From contig WPIO01000004.1 in assembly GCA_009760855.2 (NCBI GenBank), forward strand, positions 10,411,501-10,475,500: a stretch of 64,000 nucleotides of DNA, in the 5' to 3' direction. How positions within the stretch are numbered: position 1 is the stretch's first letter; each line of letters opens with the position of its first letter. This document shows, one piece after another, positions 31,640 through 43,707 of the stretch. A model generated the notes under the pieces. The model was given only the letters and a program-made list of their open reading frames with translations. It was not told where the DNA came from and did no database searches. A program made the translations under genes and the position numbers. This stretch comes from Cristatella mucedo (Eukaryota; Bryozoa; Phylactolaemata; Cristatellidae).

Positions 31640-32310
31640 TCACGTATCCCGGCCTCGAGGAGGCCGTCGCCCGTCAACCGTGCGGCAGTGCGCCCGCAGA
31701 GCGAGCGACACTTAGAATAGACCGCGAGTCAAAACGAAGCATTCACGCTAGCGAGCGAGCGGACGGGCCAGCCGGCGGGCGCGCGCGCGAGCGAGCGACA
31801 TTCAAAATAGACATCGTGGAGAGACCGCAAGCCGCTGTCCGCACAAGCTTGACAGCGCCAGTACGCCAGAACGGACGCGAGCGCGCGCGCCGGGCCCGCG
31901 ACCGAACGCGTCGCGTCAGGGCAACCGAGGAGAGCAATGCGAGCGAGAGCGTACCTGCGCCTTCCGCCGACGACGCGAGGCCGGCCTTCGCGATCGGTCG
32001 TTGCGCTAGACGCAAGCGTCTGGCGTCGCGGCAGCCCTCGAGCGAGATGCTGCCCCACACGCGCTAGGTGTATAGCGCCGAACAAAGGCCGACAAGGACG
32101 CCACGCGAGAAGCACGCGCACCCGCCGGCGACCTCTGCGAGCTAGCGAGCTTCTTTTTACAGAGCCGCGACGCGACTACAACGTTAGAAATAAGCTGTCG
32201 AAGCTTAGAATTCGCGCAAACGATGTCACGAATATCGCGCGAAATGCTGCGACGGGCACCTAGCTAAACGGACGGCACCCGGCGTCGGGCCCGCATCGAG
32301 ACGGAGGCCG
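31640..32310. promoter_or_regulatory. CpG-rich island, possible promoter
   Basis: Dense CGCG and GCGAGCGAGC words, highest CpG density in the window together with 0.6-1.3 kb. Stop-poor frames occur on both strands and none has a recognisable domain. It lies 3.1 kb upstream of exon 1 of the zinc-finger gene and could be its promoter and non-coding first exon, or the start of a plus-strand gene. Confidence 0.35.
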
Positions 32311-32319
32311 GAATTTAAC

Positions 32320-33275
32320 GCTACCCGATATAGATAATAAAAGCTGCGCCATAAAATTTCCGCGCGCCATCTAGACTAACTAAACTATCTTTTTACATAG
32401 AGGGCAAGCCCAGACAAGACAGCAGAGACGCCGATCGCACGCAACGCCCCAATCAACTTCGTACCTCATCAGCCCCGTTTCGCCATCTTTATTTTAACAT
32501 AACACATATGCATGATGAACACAGCTTTTTAACTGGTTGGCCCGCCGTCGCGACTGCTAAACTTCAATATATAGGCATAAAAATAATAAACACTTTTCTG
32601 ACTGATTCTATGACGGGATTTATTTAAAAGAATGAATTGATCCTTATCCGATCTCTAACTTAGTCGAGGATCCGGCGTTACTGATTAGGTAAACATTGTA
32701 CTCGCTGGTTATTCACAACATGGCTGCTGTCGGCATACTCCGTCGCCCTCGCCAGCAAGGAACCTCGGCTCGGCGAGGTATTTCCGAACTCTTGTAATCG
32801 CGTGTGCCTTTTATGAATTAAGCGCTGGGATAAGGATGTTTTGAAAGTTCTTTGCGATTGGCTTCTGAATGCGCAGCGACGCGCGCGGTGCCGAAGCGCT
32901 GTTGGCTCGAAGAGCTCCTCTGTGTCTTTCACTTCGTCGGCGCTCTGGAGCCGTCCCGGGTCGCCAGTAGCTGCTCTTGCGGCGCCACTTGAAACTGACG
33001 TTGTCAGCCCCCGCCTTTTCGTTTTCCTTTTTTTCACTTTCGTTCGGGCAAACTTCGAATTTATTTAATAAATAAAGCCTATTTATTGGTGTATTTTTTA
33101 GCGCGGTCGGCTGGCGCTGCGAACTGCCGGAGAGCGCCGTGGGCGGATTGTTCGATGCTGGGAGAATCGTGGATGACGCTCCGCTTCAGCAGCGCCGTGC
33201 CGCCGCCTCGCCGAGGGCCTCCGCTGCCGTTCTCGTGCTTCGCGGAGGCGGCGTCGTGCTGCCCGAGAAGGCTTA
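32320..33275. other. No gene recognised
   Basis: AT-rich to 32.7 kb, then GC-rich at 32.8-33.27 kb. Short frames only. Confidence 0.4.
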
Positions 33276-33278
33276 TAT

Positions 33279-33407
33279 GAATTCATTTGTATAGCGCCTC
33301 AAGAGAACTTAAATCTCTTTAGGCGCTTCATATATGCCACGGGGCTTAAGCACGCGACTTCAGTCAAACCTTGGTCGGGCGAGCACCATAACCGCTGGAC
33401 CAAACCA
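33279..33407 (-). mobile_element. SINE-A copy
   Basis: Complete head to tail: TTGGTTTGGTCCAGCGGTTATGGTGCTCGCCC ... GAAGCGCCTAAAGAGATTTAAGTTCTCTTGAGGCGCTATACAAATGAATTC. Confidence 0.9.
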
Positions 33408-33695
33408 AGTTGATGCTTCGCCTGCCTTCTCTCGAACTGCTCGAAGAAATGTAGACTGCCAGCGCCAGCAGCGCTCAGCTATCGCGAGATGCCAGTTCTG
33501 GCTCGTAGCCTGACTCGTTCAAGGTTTTGTGGCTCAAGAGTGACCCCTCCCCCAATCCTAGCCAGAAGTTGACCTTCGGGTTCTTGTGTTTCGAAAGAAA
33601 GGGCAGTGGTGGTAGACACATTGTCACCTAGATACCTGCGTCGCCGTGCTCCATGGTCGCGTCGCTGTTGTGGATGCGACGATGCAGCAATGATA

Positions 33696-34167
33696 ATGTA
33701 ATAATAATGCACATGTATAGGTCCTCAGAACTACTTCTCTCTCAAGGCTTATTACATATGCTGTAAGGTAGGCATGTCAATATGGCTAGTGATAACATCC
33801 AGTAGAGCAGCACACCTAAGGGCATTAAGGATGTCGAGTCAGAGGATGTTGTAAAGTCAGTTGGATGTGAGCTCCAGGCTTTAGGAGCATACAAACTAAA
33901 GGCACGATCTCCATAGGATTCGTGGTTTGTTCGAGGCATTGCTAAGCGACTTAAGTCAGAAGAGCTGCTGATACGGTGCGTGGCCATACTGGAAAGTAGT
34001 TAAGTTAAGTTGTCTGTAGCCAGGGAGTTAAGTGACCTAAAAGTATGTTATAAAACCTTGAAATCGATGGGCTGCTTGATGGGGAGCCAGTGCAGGTCGA
34101 TACGAAGTGGTGCAGTATGGCAACTACGATGTTCTCGACAGACAAACCTAGCTGCTGAGTTTTGACC
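33696..34167 (-). mobile_element. LINE-A copy, 3' part
   Basis: The minus strand carries TAARFVCREHRSCHT-like, HWLPIKQPIDFKVL, RISSSSDLSRLAMPRTNHESYGDRAFSLYAPKAW and the 3' UTR, ending in a short ATT tail. It is a diverged subfamily; its 3' UTR is shorter than that of the 31 kb copy. Confidence 0.8.
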
Positions 34168-34216
34168 CAAATGCAACCACCTTATCCCAGCCTCCAACCC
34201 TCCCACCCTTCATTCC

Positions 34217-34217
34217 T

Positions 34218-34286
<69 letters not shown>

Positions 34287-34309
34287 TCTCTCTCTCCCTT
34301 TCTCTCTCA
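34217..34309 (+). repeat. (CT)n microsatellite, imperfect
   Basis: CT tract with C interruptions at both ends, directly next to the LINE-A fragment. Confidence 0.95.
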
Positions 34310-35183
34310 GTGCTGTTGTCCCTCGGTCTCTACGCCCTCTGCCATCACACTACCTCCTCGCTCGATACCTTCCTCTCTCCCACTATGTCTCTGTACATCA
34401 CTCTTCTCTGTGGTATTCTGTCTGCTCATGTCTCTCTGTCCTATCCTCTTGAGACCACGAAGTGTGAGAAAGGGCAGAGAAAGTGCACGCATCGTATCCT
34501 CTATCCCACCTTCCCTCAGCGTCCAGCTCTAGCTCCATCGGTCACTCATAGAGTCACTCACTGAGGTAGGCTGCAAAGCCACCCTACCTACACAAGGCAC
34601 CCGGTTTGTCAGAAGGGGGGTGGCCCGGGCTCGGTGGGCATTCCCTGTGGCGTGTACACGGAGCTGGAGTGCTCATTAGCAAACCTTCCTCCAGAAACTG
34701 ACAGGTGTATGTCACATGCAACAAGTCAGAATTACCATTTGTCTCATTCACCAACTTGAAAGCAATTTTGCTTGCAAAAAACGTTATTATGGCCTGAGTA
34801 GACATCTGCTGAAGTGAGATGAATAGAAACCCCCAGGTATGGTACTTCGAAGCAGTAGCATAGCTCATACAGCCACTGCGTTAAGGCTGAGGACTTGTCT
34901 GTGGCAGTCAGCATGGTCTGTAGGGGGTGGGGAAGCTGTACTAAACGATGTGGGCTATCCATCGTATAGGAACTTGTCAGCCCTGATTCTAGGCTTCGAT
35001 TCATTAGCAGAGCGGGTCTCACAACTTCTGGTGGGCAAACGACCTGTTTAGCTAAACACCATTAGCCTGCAAAACTTTATTTGATAGCCGTGCAGCTGTT
35101 AGCTTTTAATTTCTGTGTCTCGAAGGCAGCACTCAGCAGCCACCCTTCCACCGATGCACACCCTTGGTCCCCACAGGTTGCAA

Positions 35184-35254
35184 GTTGATTCAATTTCCAA
35201 TTAGCAGTTGAACTGGGGTCACACAAAATTCCTGGTTGATTCAATTTCCAATTA
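35184..35254 (+). repeat. Direct repeat GTTGATTCAATTTCCAATTA
   Basis: A 20-base word occurs at 35184-35203 and 35235-35254, 51 bases apart, with weaker similarity in between. It looks like a partial tandem duplication. Confidence 0.75.
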
Positions 35255-35339
35255 TCTGTAGAACCAAATGCACGGTAGGCATGCTTGTGCCCCCACTTTT
35301 GAAGTAGTGCTACTTGCCGGCAAACTGACAGATGCAAGC

Positions 35340-35900
35340 AAAAATCCCTAGGCTAGCTCGCGAAGTCGAGGCTCGGCTGCTGCGCCAGTCCGCGACCCTC
35401 AGGGCCCCCCACGGGGCAGCTCAAGGCAGCCGAGATCTGTAGCTTACGGCTGCGCAGCCCCGGATCTTAAGTCCTGCTCGTGCTCACGCTTTCGGGTCGG
35501 CGGCAGCAGCAGCGGGTCCATCAGCACTCGCTCGCTTGCTCGCCGCCGCCCCGAAGCTATCCTGAAGACCGGTGAGGCAGGACGTTTCGGTCTGCCAGTC
35601 CTTTGGAGTGAATCACGGCTCTCCCCTGCTACGTGTGCGCAGGTGTGTGTCGTGCACGTGCTCGGCGGCGCTCCTGTCTGCCGCATCGAGGTAGACGCGA
35701 TTCTGTGCAAAGTCGGCCGTTAGGGTGCAGCGTCGCCTCATTCTGATCAGGACAGGGGGTGTGTGCAGCCTCGAAGTGAGCATCCACCTGAGCTGCTGGT
35801 CAGCTGTCTGCTAGCTGCTGCGACCACTTGTCGAAATCTAGAATGAGGCTGTGAAGCGTGGATCTCAAGACTAGTCTTACGGATTAGGTCAAGTACAGGT
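35340..35900. other. No gene recognised
   Basis: GC-rich at 35.35-35.72 kb, with short frames and no domain. Confidence 0.4.
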
Positions 35901-35904
35901 TAGC

Positions 35905-36065
35905 TGATTTAACAGCCTCAGCAGAATGCCAACGTGCGCATAGGAGCAGAAGAGCCTAAGAGCTGCTGCTCACCGCCACTTGCTGTGAGCAATAAAGGAT
36001 TGCTCGCTGGCTTTGGAACTCGAAGCCACAATCCGGGTCGTGGTAAACTAACTAGCGCCAGTCCT
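35905..36065 (-). mobile_element. SINE-B copy
   Basis: The minus strand contains GATTGTGGCTTCGAGTTCC (box B), GCAATCCTTTATTGCTCACAG, TCTTAGGCTCTTCTGC and TGAGGCTGTTAAATCAGCTAAC. The last block is shared with the 38.8 kb copy and defines the family end. Confidence 0.78.
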
Positions 36066-36079
36066 ATTTTTTACCCTGA

Positions 36080-36140
36080 ATTAATAACAATAATAATAAT
36101 AAATTTCTATAGCATCCTCAGAGAACGTATAGGGTAAAGC
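36080..36140 (-). mobile_element. LINE-A/SINE-A tail fragment
   Basis: On the minus strand GCTTTACCCTATACGTTCTCTGAGGATGCTATAGAAATTTATTATTATTATTG resembles the shared terminal sequence. It is too short to say which family. Confidence 0.55.
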
Positions 36141-37240
36141 ACACACTACAGCAGCTTCACTGGCTTCAGTGCTGATGTACGAGTGTGCCAAGTTTGGAGG
36201 GGTACACCATGACCCCTTGAGCCCAAGGACGACGATTCGTCGGCAGCTGCGTGGTGAGTGCAGGGCGACATGCAGCTTGGTGGCAAGTGCTTCCAGTCGG
36301 TTCCAGCTCTGGGAGCTGAGATGCACAACTGAGCTGAGGTGACTTGCTCTGCGTGGAAACTAGACCCCAGACCTGTAGAAATTCCAAAAAGCCGGCTTTT
36401 ACGTTGTGGTAGCGTTGTGAGTGTCCTAGCCAGTAATCAAAGCACCAGCCAACAGCTTGAACTGTAACGAATCTTTGGTGCTGACTCAAAGCCAGTGAAA
36501 CTTTAGCTACTGGCCAGCTAGATGGCCCTAGTAAAAGTATCAAGATAGCTTAATTCTAATAATGCATGGGCATTTTGACTCCAATCCTGATAAAATCGCA
36601 ATACTCCTTTGTTAACAAGTATGACTAAGTGAAAAGCATTGCCCAAGTCTTGCCTCATATCAGGAACCGTGACTAGCAGGGGGGAGAGGGAGTTGAGATG
36701 TTGATCTGATGGAAGCTGCCGGCTCCCGCTCGGCCAGCATTGCCGGTCCGTCGTCGAGCGATAGCATGGCGTGTGCCGATGTGAAGCATTACCCAACTGA
36801 CCCAGCGTTACCCTCGAAGCGAGAATGCTGATGATGCTCGATAGTACTTGCTCCGAGCTACACGTTTTGCCTGCCGCAGAGCCTTAGGTCAGAGAAGGCC
36901 GTTCGTGTGGCTGCTGGGCACCCAGTACGTGCACTCTGCCTGGGTGGCCTAGATCCGCTGCTTGCATGTGACTTGGCACGTGACTTGGCCTGTTGCAGCT
37001 GCAGTCACTCCGTAAGCTTAAAAGCCGGACTCAGTGGATCCTGTAGGGTAGCGGATAGCACCCTCTCAAACTAGAGGCAAATATAGAGACACGTGATGAG
37101 AGCAGCTGCACCCACGAAAGGCTCTCACTCGATGCCAGCGGTGGCGCGCTGCAGTCACTGCCTTTGCTTTGCTAACGGTAGGGGGTAGTGCAGGGTGGGA
37201 GGGGGCAAGGCAAGGTGTTAGACCAGGTGATGCCATCCCC
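36140..37240. other. No gene or repeat recognised
   Basis: Open frames up to 125 codons on the minus strand have no recognisable domain. Confidence 0.4.
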
Positions 37241-37249
37241 TCTTAGTTC

Positions 37250-37345
37250 AGGGGTGAAGGTGCTTGCTCTTCATGACCCATGTCGTGGGTTTTGACGGCT
37301 GCAGTATACAAATGAGATTGCTCAATAAGCTAACCTATCAGCAGG
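37250..37345 (+). mobile_element. SINE-B copy, short
   Basis: AAGGTGCTTGCTCTTCATGACCCATGTCGTGGGTTTTGACGG, then directly the end block ATACAAATGAGATTGCTCAATAAGCTAACC; the middle is deleted. Confidence 0.55.
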
Positions 37346-38260
37346 CAGGAATGCCGTGAGGACAGAACGTAGAGGGTAAGACTGACTGAGCTGGCTCTAG
37401 CGGCAGCAGCAGCTAGCACCACACATGGATGGTTCAGCTTGATACTCTAGCTTAGACCCAGTTATTAAAAGCACATTTGAGTCCAGTAGCGATGCAGTGA
37501 AGCAGCAGCGTCGGGGAGATCGAGCTGCAGCGTCACTGTTGGACCGAGTTGATGACCGAGACCGACGACAACTTGTCATAACCCGGGTAGCTCCAGCAGC
37601 TGCACAGTAAGCAGGCAATTACCCAGGATCACTAGAGTGCCATTAGCCCTCGGTGGCCGGCTGCCAGAATGTCGGTGCCTCGGGTGCGCGCGCACACACA
37701 GCGCATGCATGCATGCACGCAGGCACGAGCATGCATACACACACACCAGTGCAATCAGATAAGCTTGCTGGATGCATCAGGATGCTTCGGACCTACTTGG
37801 TTTGCAGCCTGCCACTGGCCTTCCGTCTGGTGTTCTACTGCTTGCTTTTCGAGTTTTCGTGGTGAGGGCTGCGTGCAATTGCAGTGCTTCATTCAGATCC
37901 ATTCATCCCTATTGATTGTGGCCTGATCTACTTATTCTAATGGACCGTATAAACTGGTGCTTCACAGTATGTGCAGTGATCGGGGCTTGATTGGCTGGGC
38001 CACTCTAGAGGCGATGACGATGTGCTCGTTTTGATGATCCGGTTGTACTTTCCAGCAGCTAGTCATGCGAAAGCAGTGCCAAAAGAGAAATGTAACAGTG
38101 TACATTATTCATCAGAACACAATGTACAGATAACAGATTCCTTCACAGTCCAAAGCAGCCGACAGACAGGCCATCTTTGGCACTGAGAACAAAAATCCCA
38201 GAGAACTGAGTGGGAAAGACATTTGCTAGACAGCAGCTTCGTGCTTTTTCCACTGGCCAC

Positions 38261-38359
38261 TATGTATTTTATTGTTGCTATGTATATTCATGTATTTTGT
38301 TGTTGCTGTGTATATTCATGTATTTTGTTGTTGCTGCGTATATTCATGTATTTTGTTGC
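38261..38359 (+). repeat. Minisatellite, unit 28 bp, about 3.5 copies
   Basis: Units TATGTATATTCATGTATTTTGTTGTTGC at 38279-38306 and 38307-38334 differ by one or two bases. Partial units flank them. Confidence 0.92.
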
Positions 38360-38564
38360 ACTTAGGTACACTTTATGCTTTATCTGCTGAGTTCTTGTAC
38401 GATGCGAGCCTGGCCTGACTGCAGTGCAAGTCCAAGTCTCAGGTCAACTCTCCCAAAAAAGAAAGCAGCTCAACTTCAAGCTACCTACAATGACTTTATC
38501 CTTCAAGGGTAGTATAACCTGCCACAATCGTATCCATGGTGGGCCTGTGCTCAGATCTCGTGCG

Positions 38565-38693
<129 letters not shown>

Positions 38694-38839
38694 ATCTTTT
38701 CTCTAGCAGCAGCCGCTACCCAGTTCCATGTATATCGATATAGATTAAAACCATGGGCGAATCGGTTAGTTCATCAGCTTGCTCCGTCTTTACCAGACGA
38801 TCGTCTGAACTCTTATGGATTACCCCTTGCCAGATTTCT

Positions 38840-38990
38840 CTCCCAGGAGGTAAGGTGCTCGCCGTTCTCGACCGAGGTCATGGGCTCGAATCATGAAGTT
38901 GGGCGATCCTTAATTGCAAACTGCAAGCGATGATGATAGTCGATAAGGCTCTTCTGCTGCTATACAAATGAAGCTGTTAAATCAGCTAAG
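38840..38990 (+). mobile_element. SINE-B copy, reference-like
   Basis: Head GGTAAGGTGCTCGCCGTTCTCGACC, box B GGGCTCGAATC, body GGGCGATCCTTAATTGCAA, GATAAGGCTCTTCTGCTGC, end TACAAATGAAGCTGTTAAATCAGCTAA. Confidence 0.78.
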
Positions 38991-39517
38991 ATTTTTTTGG
39001 CAGCAGCCCAAAATGGCCAGGTCTTTGTCTTGCTTCATGATGTTAATGCCATCAGGAAAAACTAGATGATAACAAGACAGCCTCAGACACACTGCCGAAG
39101 CCCACTTGCAAAAGCGACCGTATTGACAGCTGCTGTACGACCTGAATCGGGATCTGATAGGTATGAAAACTGTAATGCAGCGGACTTGTTTGCAAATCAG
39201 CTATTCTTCTTCCACGTGTCGCCGGTCACCAATTTGCTTAGTTTGAAGTGATAAACGCCCCGACTCTCTCCTGCCCCCAGACTGAATCAGAAGATGGGTT
39301 GGAGCTCTGAAGGGGGTGGTGAGTAGGATAGATGAGGCATAGCCAGAACCAGGCCAACAGCCAAGCAGCCAGGGTACACATAGTTCACTCCGGCAGCCCC
39401 AAGAGGATTGTAAATGTGGCCTCTCGACCGTTAACTGGACAGCAGGGGCGGTAAAAAGACAGGATGATGCCTATCAAGGCACAATGGTATGATTATTTTA
39501 CTGCCGTCCCTTAGCTA

Positions 39518-40237
39518 GTGAGCCGACAGCTGGGTTTAATTTGCTTGGTTAGCATGGGCTCATTGAGCAGCCAGCTTCCTGCGAGCTGCTGCTGCTGGTT
39601 GATGCTTCCAGTACACTGCTCAGAGAGTTCAGTGCTAGGCAGGCTGAGTGTTGGCTGTGCCTGCAAGCATGGCCTGCTATTACTCAGCTCAGCTCTGACT
39701 CATGCACAGTTGCAAAGGAACCGTAGGGTTTTGAGTGGATTGGCCTCCATGTTATTACGACATAAGACTGACATGCACCTTAAACAGGCAGTGCACGAGC
39801 ACCTGTGCTCCGAATGCCATGGAAGAGCCTGCGCATTGGGTGGAAGCATTCCGTGTATGGACACTACTCTACTGGGGCAGTCAGTACCTGTGAGAACTAG
39901 CTGCAGTAGATCAGGCACCCTCCATTCCCCCGACCGCCCCCCCCCCCCAGTGGGGCAGCTAGGTATGATCACTGTGGAAATGCCCAATTCCCCTTCTCAT
40001 GAATCCCTGCTGCGGCAGCAACGGCGTCCTCAAACTGAGCCAGCTTCTACTAAGGCAAGGATGACATTGAATATGAATGGTCCTAATGTCCAACTAGCTG
40101 TACATGTACATACTGTCAGCAAAAAGGGCAGCCACGTGATTAGATCGGAAAATGGTCTGGGGAGTACTGCAGCAAGTGGTTGGGGCTCACCAGCAATTGT
40201 GCACAATTTTGCTGTTGGTTTTCTAGAAAACATGTAA
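39518..40237 (+). other. Unidentified open frame, 239 codons
   Basis: Open from a GTG at 39518 (first ATG near 39554) to TAA at about 40235. This is longer than expected by chance outside the GC-rich stretches. No domain recognised. The N-terminal third is Leu/Ser/Cys-rich. It has a second, shorter unexplained frame behind it (40306-40599). It may be an exon, a relic of a mobile element or chance. Confidence 0.2.
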
Positions 40238-40777
40238 ACGAAATGCCGTGAAATCTGGCATGACAGCTCTATTTAAAAAAACATCCATTTCTTTCGGGTT
40301 GGGAGGTGTGCAATGGACTTGAGACTTCGTGTCTCAAGCAACATCGCTTCTCATTCCCAATAAGTATAAGAGAGAAACAGGGTACTTTTGGCTGCTTCAA
40401 GCAATCTGAATTTCTAGAGCAGCATTTCCTGAGGGCACACCAGGCCAAGCACGAGTTGGTCCAGAGGGATGACCTAACCCATCGTGTTGCAGCTTGCGAT
40501 TATCAGCTTGGCTTTTCCTCTATCCAGATTAAAACAGCTCGATGGCTCGGTGGTCTCTCCGTGAGCAACTCGTTCGACACCCCTCCGTACCACTGCTAAG
40601 ACACGTTGTGGCTGTTGGCATGATCCTCTGCATCTAGCAGTCTCATAGCGTTTTTTGCAGCAGCCTTCCCCAGGTCGTCTGTATTTCTAGGTCTGCATGG
40701 CATTCTTGCAGTTGGCTCGTAAAAATACCAGCCTGGGCGAGTTTTTTGTCACAGTATAATGTCATTGTCATTGCCAC

Positions 40778-41107
40778 TTGAAATCAGCAGCCATCGATCA
40801 GCTCATAAGCTCTGCCCTGCACGGACCAGCTGTCTGCAGCCCCGAGAAGATTGCTAGCCTTCTAAGTGTAGGGCTTCACTTGCAAACCATCTATCCAAAC
40901 GTCCAGTCGAGTTTAAAGACGGCAATACTGCAACTTATGCACCGACTAAACTCATTACCGAAGACATCTCTCGGTGCTGCAGTGTGCAAGCACCGAGGCT
41001 ACACGTGCGTACAAGACCTGATGAGCTTGGCAGAGCTGCTCAGACGGCCTGTTGTCTTGTTATCGGTTTGCTCTCCGTGTAATTGTTCTCTTTGCCCTGC
41101 TGGTTAG
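40778..41107 (+). other. Unidentified open frame, protein-like
   Basis: 109 codons with helix-like spacing of hydrophobic residues (IASLLSVGLHLQTIYPNV, then LKTAILQLMHRLNSLP). An AG preceded by moderately pyrimidine-rich sequence lies near 40788. No family recognised. Low confidence that it is coding. Confidence 0.2.
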
Positions 41108-41109
41108 GG

Positions 41110-41962
41110 GGTGATGGTGTCACTTCCACGAAACACAGATGATGACTGCACAGCTGTGCATCATTGGTGCCGGTAGCTTTGAGGTCTGCTAGGCCCTGCG
41201 ACTACCGGCAGGAAAAATGAGGTCTCTGGCGCCACTACTCGGCATGCAGCCTAGCCAGGACACACTTAAATTAATGTCGCCTGCATATAGTCTTTCCGCG
41301 ATGAAATTAATGCAGGCAGCTGGCAGCAGCTAAACAAAAAGCTCTGGAACAGAAGTTCTGGGAGTGCAGAAGGGTCTGCCGTCGGTCACAACCAGTGTTA
41401 CTAATTTGACTACCGGCTCTCAATTGTTCGAATCGATGGCTCTCGGCACCTAGCATCTGGAATCAAGATTGTTAAATCAGCAAGCCATCGGCAAGCCGTG
41501 TGACTATCACTAATCACTTTACATGGCTCAGGAAACTGTAAGACGGTCTATCTCTATCCCTTAACACCTCTTCAGGTTGGGAAACCGTGCTCCATCTCAT
41601 TTTGTCTTGTTTGCCACGAGCAGGTCAGAGGATTTGAAAAGAATTCTAGTAAGCGTTCATCTTGGCCACACTTAGCTATAACAAAGCCGCTCATTCAACA
41701 TCCTGGTGTCAGGCATTTTGACCTAACAGTGTCTGACAATTTGATCTGGCACAACCTGGTTACCGCAATCGTAATCGGAGCAAGCGCCGTCTGTTGATAG
41801 GCAGCAGTGTGGCAATAAATTGAACTTAGTAAAAGCCAGTGAGGCACCATTGTTAGTTATGCTGCTTCACTGGACTCTGCCTTGCCGGTGCCCAAATAGA
41901 TATAAGATTGCAATGCACAAGAAAGTCTTAATTTTTTTATCTCTCCCTCCCTCTCTCTCCCT

Positions 41963-41999
<37 letters not shown>

Positions 42000-42610
42000 A
42001 TTAACAATTGTCATAGTAGTTTTTTCTTCCAAATTGCCCCCTGGCTTGCTCCCACCCAGGAAGCATGCACTCCTGAGATATAAATGTAGGAAATCACTCA
42101 ATATTTAGGCCTGAAATATGCTAAGATGCTGCTTATGCAAAGATCCTGCAATATGCTGCTTTTCATTTAAAAAATTGATTCTCTACTGTGAGCAGCACCT
42201 GTAGAGAATTCATGGCCACTCTCGGAAGCACCTCTGAGTGGCAATGATGACCTTGCCAGAGAGGTAAAGACTGAAGGGGGCGGTCCAAGGAGGTGTATTC
42301 GCTTGGCCTCTTCTCTACAGCCACAGAGTGCATTCGAAGGTGTGCCGGGGAGGGGGGAGGAGACTCAGCGGGGCTCGGGACTAGGACCCCCCCTCCAGTT
42401 CTCCTGTTGTCGACTCATCACTGCCATCCGACCTGTAGCAACTTCGGACTCTATCGTCCAGAGAAGGATTCTAAAGGGGCCTGGTTCGTGTGGTTTGTGT
42501 GCAAATCGTGGGCGGTCTGTTTGATAGATGAAAACTCCAAGGTGATGCTGCTGCTGCACACTTACGCTCTCTCGAGACAACGACCTTTGACTACCCTTGG
42601 TCGTCTTCTC
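41110..42610. other. No gene recognised; one (CA)n tract
   Basis: Mostly unique-looking sequence. A (CA)n tract is listed separately. Confidence 0.4.
41967..41997 (+). repeat. (CA)n microsatellite
   Basis: About 15 CA units behind a short CT-rich stretch. Confidence 0.95.
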
Positions 42611-42730
42611 ATGGTTTGGTCCAAGGTGCTGGCCCCAACTAAGGTCTGACTTAGGTCATGGGCTCGAGCCCGATGCATACGTGAAACGCCTGAATAGAGA
42701 TTCAGTTCTCTTGAGGCATTATAAACATGA
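42611..42730 (+). mobile_element. SINE-A copy
   Basis: ATGGTTTGGTCCAAGGTGCTGGCCCC ... GGTCATGGGCTCGAGCCCG ... GAAACGCCTGAATAGAGATTCAGTTCTCTTGAGGCATTATAAACATGAA. About 9 bases of the A-box region are deleted. Confidence 0.88.
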
Positions 42731-42995
42731 ACTAGATTTTAATTGATGGTCCTTGCTTTCTTCCTACCTTGCCTTGCACTCATTATTCCTTGTCTGTAAG
42801 TCACTCACCTCAGTCTCCCTCTCTCTTTCTCTAGTATCTGTACCGTTTTCTCGTTCGTCTGCCTAATCTGTTTTCACACTCTCTCCCTCTCAATCACTGC
42901 GGCTGGTTTAGGTTATCTAAGTATAGCTCGATGTTGAGCTCTCCAACCTATTCCCCCCACCCGGCAGCCCCGCTGCAGCTCGACTGCACCCATAC

Positions 42996-43022
42996 GTCAT
43001 CGAGTCACGATGACTCGATGAC
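42996..43022. repeat. Perfect 12-bp inverted repeat
   Basis: GTCATCGAGTCA and TGACTCGATGAC flank CGA, forming a perfect 12-bp stem. The half-site TGACTC resembles an AP-1 half, but a 3-base loop makes a hairpin more likely than a protein site. Confidence 0.75.
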
Positions 43023-43251
43023 GAGCGCTAATCTAGTCATCATGAGTAGATGAGCTCCGAAGTTCGAGCACTGCTGCCTTCGGCGGGCCGGTCGAGCGCA
43101 GCATGCAGTTCATGCTGCTCTCAGATATGCAAACGCAAGCACAAACAAGCAGTCTTGCCTACACACGCAAGCATACTTGCGCAGTCTTTGCATTCACATG
43201 CACATTCGTGCATACATACACAACCACACATGCATACATACACACATTAGC

Positions 43252-43256
<5 letters not shown>

Positions 43257-43285
<29 letters not shown>
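43257..43285 (+). repeat. (TG)n microsatellite
   Basis: About 14 TG units within a longer region of ACAT/GTAT words. Confidence 0.95.
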
Positions 43286-43289
<4 letters not shown>

Positions 43290-43635
43290 ATATTAGTATA
43301 CAGGCATATACAGTATTACAGGTGTGCAGGCATGTGTGCGTAAGTGCATGTGTACGGCCGTGCGTGTGAGTAAGTACATGTAAGTGACCTCACGAATGTA
43401 TGTACACTGTATGTGCCTCGAGGCTCTCGAAGCAATTCCCATGAGGATTCATTGGCTGTTGAGCTAAAGTTTTTCCAATAGCGATCTTTGAGCCTAAAGA
43501 GTTTTCGGCACACAATCGGTAGCCACTACTATACACTGTAAGAAAAACAACAGTACAGATCTCCTATAGGAAGCTGGTAAATAAAGCCGGATTAGACAAT
43601 AGTTAATAAAGCAAAGAGGAACCAGCAAAGGCCAT

Positions 43636-43707
43636 CAGGACAGGAGGCTGCGCTAGATTCAGGACACGAGGCTATGCTAAATTCAGGACAGGAGGCTGTA
43701 CTAGACC
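43636..43707 (+). repeat. Three-copy tandem repeat, unit 24 bp
   Basis: CAGGACAGGAGGCTGCGCTAGATT, CAGGACACGAGGCTATGCTAAATT and CAGGACAGGAGGCTGTACTAGACC are exactly adjacent. Confidence 0.9.

Noticed and set aside
31543-32121. 174-codon plus-strand and 130-codon minus-strand frames
   Set aside because: Same reason: CpG-rich DNA with few stops; composition is Arg/Ala-rich without any motif.
38261-38359. Repeat array considered as a CRISPR-like array
   Set aside because: Units are contiguous with no unique spacers and the setting is an animal genome.
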